Origin: Agromyces salentinus
Lineage (GTDB): Bacteria; Actinomycetota; Actinomycetes; Actinomycetales; Microbacteriaceae
NCBI RefSeq assembly: GCF_009749395.1
Contig: NZ_WBIR01000007.1
Span: forward strand, 150,504 to 214,503
DNA length: 64,000 bases
Direction of reading: 5' to 3'
A program made the translations under genes and the position numbers. The notes below the pieces were generated by a model. That model did no database searches and was not told where the DNA came from. It saw nothing but the letters and a program-made list of their open reading frames with translations. Within the stretch, counting starts at the first letter, position 1. Each line of letters starts with the position of its first letter. Positions 60,672-64,000 of this stretch are shown one piece after another.

Positions 60672-61727
60672 TCAGAACAGCGCCGACGGGTCGGCCGGGA
60701 ACGCCGCCTGCGGCGCCGTCCGCTCGAAACTCGTCGCCGCCGACCGGACTCCACCGGTGACCGGGTCTTCGCGCCCGCGTTCGAGGCCGTGCGCGCGTAC
60801 CAGCGGCGCTACCCGTGCGGCGAGCCAGGTGCGGTACTCCTTCGGCGCGTAGCTGTTCTGCCCGTAGTACATCGAGCGGTACTTCTGCTCGAGCTCGGGG
60901 TGCTCGCGCGCGAGCCACTGCATGAACCACGACTTGACCCCCGGTCTCAGGTGCAGGGCCGAGTACACGACACTCGTGGCCCCGGCCGCCTTGACCTGGC
61001 GCAGCGCCTCGTCGAGATGCGCCCTCGTGTCGGTGAGGTACGGCAGGATCGGCATGAGGAACACGCTGCAGTCGAGACCCGCCTGGCGCACGGCCGTGAC
61101 CGTCGCCAGCCTCGCCTTCGTGCTCGGCGTGCCCGGCTCGATCGCCTGCTGCAGCTCGTCGTCGTACACCGCGATCGACATGGCGAGGTCGACGGGCACC
61201 TGCCGCGCGGCATCCGCGATCATGGGCAGGTCGCGGCGCAGCAGCGTGCCCTTGGTCAGGATGCTGAACGGCGTGCCACTCGACGCGAACGCGTCGATGA
61301 TGCCCGGCATGAGCCGGTATCGGCCCTCCGCCCGCTGGTACGGGTCGGTGTTCGTGCCGAGCGCCACGGCCTCGTGCCGCCACGACCGCTTCGCGAGCTC
61401 GGTGCCGAGCACCTCGGCCACGTTGACCTTGACGATGATCTGCCGGTCGAAGTCGTCGCCCGCGTCGAGGTCGAGGTAGGTGTGGGTCTGCCGGGCGAAG
61501 CAGTAAACACAAGCATGGTTGCAGCCCCGATAGGGGTTCACCGTCCACGTGAACGGCATCGACGACGGACCTGGAACGTGGTTCAGTGCCGACTTGGCGA
61601 GCACCTCGTGGAAGGTGATGCCGGCGAACTCGGGCGTCTGCACCGAGCGGACGAGGTTGTTGAGTCGGGCGAGTCCGGGCAGCGTGCCGGCCTGCTCGAC
61701 CCCGAGTTGCTGACCGCTCCACCGCAT
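60672..61727 (-). CDS. Rv2578c-family radical SAM protein, likely SOS-controlled
   Basis: 351 aa. The FeS cluster motif C69-N-H-A-C73-V-Y-C76 lies in NPYRGCNHACVYCFARQTHT, followed by LGTNTDPYQRAEGRYRLMPG and LTKGTLLRRD. This is the SplB-like radical SAM group of actinobacteria. Its reaction is not known; SplB itself repairs spore photoproduct, and the family is suspected in DNA-damage responses. A perfect LexA box lies 9-24 nt before ATG 61727. An ATG at 61745 would fall inside that box. Confidence 0.88.
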   Translation of the reverse strand: MRWSGQQLGVEQAGTLPGLARLNNLVRSVQTPEFAGITFHEVLAKSALNHVPGPSSMPFTWTVNPYRGCNHACVYCFARQTHTYLDLDAGDDFDRQIIVKVNVAEVLGTELAKRSWRHEAVALGTNTDPYQRAEGRYRLMPGIIDAFASSGTPFSILTKGTLLRRDLPMIADAARQVPVDLAMSIAVYDDELQQAIEPGTPSTKARLATVTAVRQAGLDCSVFLMPILPYLTDTRAHLDEALRQVKAAGATSVVYSALHLRPGVKSWFMQWLAREHPELEQKYRSMYYGQNSYAPKEYRTWLAARVAPLVRAHGLERGREDPVTGGVRSAATSFERTAPQAAFPADPSALF

Positions 61728-61735
61728 GTGCCTAT

Positions 61736-61751
61736 TCGAACACATGTTCGA
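61736..61751. promoter_or_regulatory. LexA (SOS) box
   Basis: TCGAAC-ACAT-GTTCGA, a perfect match to the actinobacterial LexA consensus TCGAAC-N4-GTTCGA, extended by T/A on each side to an 18-bp dyad (61735-61752). It lies immediately upstream of the radical SAM gene and overlaps the expected promoter, so LexA would repress it until DNA damage. Confidence 0.88.
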
Positions 61752-61797
61752 ACGATCGACAAGCCGGCTCGCCCGCGGTGCGACATCCGCTCGGTGT

Positions 61798-61879
61798 GCG
61801 AAACGACGGAGATTCTCGCCGACACGCGGACGGATGCCGCGCCGAGCCGGCGTGGCGCCGAGAATCTCCGTCGTTTCGC
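61798..61879. repeat. 21-bp perfect inverted repeat, REP/MITE-like
   Basis: Arm 61798-61818 (GCGAAACGACGGAGATTCTC + G) pairs perfectly with 61859-61879 around a 40-nt loop that includes ACGGATGCCGCGCCGAG. It lies between the radical SAM start and the FAD gene stop. It may terminate the FAD gene, but its length and a loop with further dyads suggest a mobile intergenic repeat. A short AGC run (61902-61920) follows. Confidence 0.7.
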
Positions 61880-61921
61880 CGGTCGCCAAAGACGAAGCAG
61901 TTCGGCAGCAGCAGCAGCAGC

Positions 61922-63256
61922 TCAGCCGCAGCAGCTCCCCGCACCCGCCGCATCGCCGACCGAGAGCCCCGTCGAGCACACGCCTGTCGCGGGCAGCACG
62001 AGTTCGACGCTCGAGGCCGACGCGAGGTCGCCCGCGAGCCAGGCCGTCACCGAGCGCACCTGCTCGTAGCCGGTGGCCAGCAGGAACGTCGGCGCACGCC
62101 CGTAGGACTTCATGCCGACGATGAAGAAGCCCTGCTCCGGATGCCGCAGCTCGGCGAATCCGTGCGGCTCGACGGTGCCGCAGGAGTGCAGGTTCGGGTC
62201 GATCAGCGGGGCGAGCCGCCTGGGCGCCTCGACGACCTCGTCGAGGTCGAGCCGGATCTCGCGGAGCGGATCGAGGTCGGGCCGGAACCCGGTGGCGTTG
62301 ACCACGAGGTCGCTCGCATGCGTCACGAGCTCGCCGCCATGCTGACCGACCAGTTCGACGCCCTCCCCGGCGCGGCGAGCGCGCACGATCTCGAATCCGT
62401 CGACGAGGGCGATGTCACCCCGGCGCACGGCGGCGTCGACGCGACCGCCGAGCCTCGCCCGGTCGGCCAGCTCGTCATCGTCGGAGGAGGACACGCGCAC
62501 GGCCTGCGCGTTGCGGATGAGCCAGGTCACGCGCGTGCCTCGCTCCTCGCGGACCAGTTGCACGAGCCCCAGGAGCGTGTTCGCCGCGGAGTGACCGGCG
62601 CCGACGACGGTGGTGTGCCGACCGGCGAACGTCGCGCGGTCGCGCCCGAGCACGTCGGGGAGCGCCGGGTGCACGAGCTCAGCGACCTCGTCGAGCCCGA
62701 GGAGCCCGAGCCCGCTCGAACCGAGCGGGTTCGGCGTGCGATAGGTGCCCGAGGCGTCGATCACGGCCCTCGCCGTGAGCTCCTGGACCCCGTCGGCCGT
62801 GCGCACCCGAACCACGAACGGGGCCGCGGCACGGCCGGTGGTGCGCGTGCGATCCATGCCCTCGCGGCTGACCGCGACAACCTCGACCCCGGTGCGGATG
62901 CGGGACGCGATCGCCTCGACGCGAGAGAGCGGGAGCAGGTACTGCTCGACGAGTTCGGTGCCCGACGGAGCACGCTCGGGCGAGGGGATGCTCCAGCCGG
63001 CCTCGGCCTCGAGCAGTCGCGCGCTCGCCGGGTCGACGAGGTGCTTCCACGGCGAGAACAGCCGGGTGTGGCCCCACGCCTGCATGCTGTCGGCGATGCG
63101 GTCGCCGGCCTCGAGCACCGTGAAGTCGATGCCCCGCTCGACCAGGTTGGCGGCCGCGGCGAGCCCGATGGGCCCCGCCCCCACGATTACCACGGGGAGC
63201 GTCGCCAGGCGATCACCCGTCTGCACCCTCGGCGTCAGATCCACCAGCGTCACCAT
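61922..63256 (-). CDS. FAD-dependent oxidoreductase next to arsR (ArsO-like)
   Basis: 444 aa. FAD-binding VVIVGAGPIGLAAAANLVER, then TTVVGAGHSAANTLLGLVQL as the NADPH-binding Rossmann motif and NATGFRPDLDPL near the end, the pattern of flavin monooxygenases and the ArsO proteins found in arsenic operons. It ends in GAGSCCG, a vicinal Cys pair that could bind arsenite or another metal. ATG 63256 follows GGAGG closely. Divergent from arsR and presumably repressed by it. Confidence 0.82.
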   Translation of the reverse strand: MVTLVDLTPRVQTGDRLATLPVVIVGAGPIGLAAAANLVERGIDFTVLEAGDRIADSMQAWGHTRLFSPWKHLVDPASARLLEAEAGWSIPSPERAPSGTELVEQYLLPLSRVEAIASRIRTGVEVVAVSREGMDRTRTTGRAAAPFVVRVRTADGVQELTARAVIDASGTYRTPNPLGSSGLGLLGLDEVAELVHPALPDVLGRDRATFAGRHTTVVGAGHSAANTLLGLVQLVREERGTRVTWLIRNAQAVRVSSSDDDELADRARLGGRVDAAVRRGDIALVDGFEIVRARRAGEGVELVGQHGGELVTHASDLVVNATGFRPDLDPLREIRLDLDEVVEAPRRLAPLIDPNLHSCGTVEPHGFAELRHPEQGFFIVGMKSYGRAPTFLLATGYEQVRSVTAWLAGDLASASSVELVLPATGVCSTGLSVGDAAGAGSCCG

Positions 63257-63290
63257 GACCTCCAGAACATTGAAGAACTTCGATGTCCTG

Positions 63291-63339
63291 AGTATGCCCA
63301 GATCTATCGAAGGCTGTCAATATCGAATATGATCGATAT
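63291..63339. promoter_or_regulatory. Divergent promoter/operator of the arsR-FAD pair
   Basis: Minus-strand promoter for the FAD gene: TTGACA (63320-63315) and CATACT (63296-63291) separated by 18 nt. Plus-strand -10 TATGAT at 63328-63333, with dyad ATATCGA-N6-TCGATAT at 63320-63339 ending one base before the arsR ATG. The dyad overlaps the arsR -10 and abuts the FAD -35, so one repressor could shut both genes. Confidence 0.7.
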
Positions 63340-63684
63340 ATGACCCTCCTGAACGTCACGGACATCAGTTCGGCCGCGTGCTGCGCGCCGCTCGAACGCG
63401 AGCCGCTCGGTGCCGACGAGGCCGTCGCCCTCGCGAACACCATGAAGGCGCTCGCCGACCCGACGAGGCTCCGGCTGCTCTCGATCGTCGCCGCCTCCGC
63501 CGACGGCGAGGCCTGCGTCTGCGACCTCATCGAGCCGGTCGGCCTCAGCCAGCCCACCGTCTCGCACCACCTCAAGATCCTCACCAACGCGGGCTTCCTC
63601 ACGCGCTCCAAGCGCGGCACCTGGGCGTACTACCGGCTCGTGCCCGGCGCCCTCGGCCGGGTCGGCGACGTGCTCGGCGCCTGA
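63340..63684 (+). CDS. arsR: ArsR-family metalloregulator (CgArsR1-like cysteine pattern)
   Basis: 114 aa winged-helix repressor: MKALADPTRLRLLSIVAA, LSQPTVSHHLKILTNAGFL and SKRGTWAYYRL. Cysteines at 14-15 (AACCAP) and 59/61 (EACVCDL) match the arrangement of the Corynebacterium ArsR1 type, where an N-terminal Cys pair plus a later Cys binds As(III). The ATG directly follows the operator, so the transcript is near leaderless. No arsenite pump or arsenate reductase gene is visible in the window. Confidence 0.9.
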   Translation: MTLLNVTDISSAACCAPLEREPLGADEAVALANTMKALADPTRLRLLSIVAASADGEACVCDLIEPVGLSQPTVSHHLKILTNAGFLTRSKRGTWAYYRLVPGALGRVGDVLGA

Positions 63685-63875
63685 CACCGGCCGCCAGGCG
63701 GCGCCGTCGCGTGCGGGACCGGTGCCGCGCGCACACGAGATCGAGCGGATGCCGCGTCGAGCGGACGCCGCGTCGAGGCATCGCCCGCCCGCGGCATCCG
63801 CTCGTCGACTTGGCGCTGCAGCGCCGGCATCCGCTCGTCGACTTGGCGCTGCAGCGCCGGCATCCGATCGGCGGC
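63685..63875. repeat. Intergenic repeats with a 33-nt tandem duplication
   Basis: Two identical 33-nt units at 63793-63825 and 63826-63858, plus the first 8 nt of a third at 63859. Each unit begins GGCATCCGCTCG and contains the 14-bp palindrome GGCGCTGCAGCGCC. Upstream (63745-63800) there are related GCGGATGCCGC and GCGGCATCCG words. No coding sequence is supported in this stretch. It separates arsR from the IS fragment. Confidence 0.8.
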
Positions 63876-64000
63876 CTAGCTGTACTGACCTCGACCGTTG
63901 TTGATTCGGTCGATGGGGGTTTTGCCTCCGATGCCGAGGTGGGTTCTGTCTAGGTTGTAGTGGTCGAGCCAGGTTGGCAAGGCTGCTGCGCGTTCCGTGT
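63876..64000 (-). mobile_element. IS481/IS3-like transposase, C-terminal end (cut by window edge)
   Basis: The last 41 codons read ...LPTWLDHYNLDRTHLGIGGK and then TPIDRINNGRGQYS, ending in TAG at 63876. The W-x-x-x-Y-N-x-x-R-x-H-x-x-(I/L)-G-G motif with the following P is the C-terminus of rve-type (DDE) transposases of the IS481/IS3 families. Codons include AAC CTA and ACC CCC with lower GC than neighbours. The element continues beyond the window, so completeness is unknown. Confidence 0.85.

Noticed and set aside
63630..63863. Minus-strand frame with repeated MPALQRQVDER
   Set aside because: It is only a translation of the 33-nt tandem repeat plus arsR antisense; no start signal.
63793..63866. 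Possible CRISPR array
   Set aside because: Units are directly adjacent with no spacers, only two full copies, and no cas genes in the window.

Overview
The window looks like chromosome of a high-GC actinobacterium, most likely a Microbacteriaceae relative. This is inferred from the strongly GC-biased third codon positions, many GTG/TTG starts, a class A penicillin-binding protein with PASTA repeats, a sortase signal of the LAxTG type, an Rv2578c-type radical SAM gene and a perfect actinobacterial LexA box. No 16S rRNA is present, so the genus is not established.

Layout. 1-12.5 kb is housekeeping: sucD (cut by the window edge) and sucC; an HTH regulator with an ABC-2 exporter; a translationally coupled pcrA-NUDIX-FUSC operon; RidA and a DUF4177-like protein; a bifunctional PBP with a metallophosphoesterase; then tRNA-Pro(CGG) with its terminator. 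About 12.9-56.6 kb is one very large surface-polysaccharide region. 56.6-64 kb holds a CPBP protease, tdk, a pair of membrane sensor kinases, a LexA-box radical SAM gene, a divergent arsR/flavin oxidoreductase pair, intergenic repeats and the 3' end of an IS481-like transposase cut by the window edge.

The polysaccharide region carries two nearly complete sets of assembly genes. Set A (13.0-32.1 kb) has an initiating sugar-1-phosphate transferase, a secreted esterase-like lipoprotein, a Wzc-like co-polymerase/ATPase, a Wzy-like polymerase/ligase, a Tat-exported beta-helix protein, a DUF218 protein, acyltransferases, glycosyltransferases, two pyruvyltransferases and a Wzx-like flippase. Set B (42.0-56.6 kb) has its own acyltransferase, flippase, beta-propeller protein, two more pyruvyltransferases, glycosyltransferases, Wzy-like protein, initiating transferase, low-molecular-weight phosphatase and a Wzc-like kinase with a Tyr/Gln-rich tail. 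Between them lie ugd and galU (UDP-glucose and UDP-glucuronate supply), a HAD phosphatase, a nitroreductase-like protein, a secreted protein, VanZ, DUF418, an LAxTG surface protein and DUF4012. Four pyruvyltransferases and several acyltransferases suggest heavily pyruvylated and acylated, acidic glycans.

The stretch from about 41.8 to 51.2 kb has visibly lower GC, more A/T-ending codons and almost none of the GGATGCC/GGCATCC words common elsewhere. It starts in a dyad-rich divergent promoter and ends inside an 8-bp gene overlap. I read it as a recently exchanged glycan-specificity cassette inserted next to conserved set B initiation and export genes.

Regulatory signals seen directly: a LexA box, an ABC-operon operator, a divergent arsR promoter/operator, three copies of an AGAGTTAACAC word in polysaccharide promoters, a TACGCT hexamer placed 7 nt before three start codons (likely leaderless transcripts), and several perfect palindromes.
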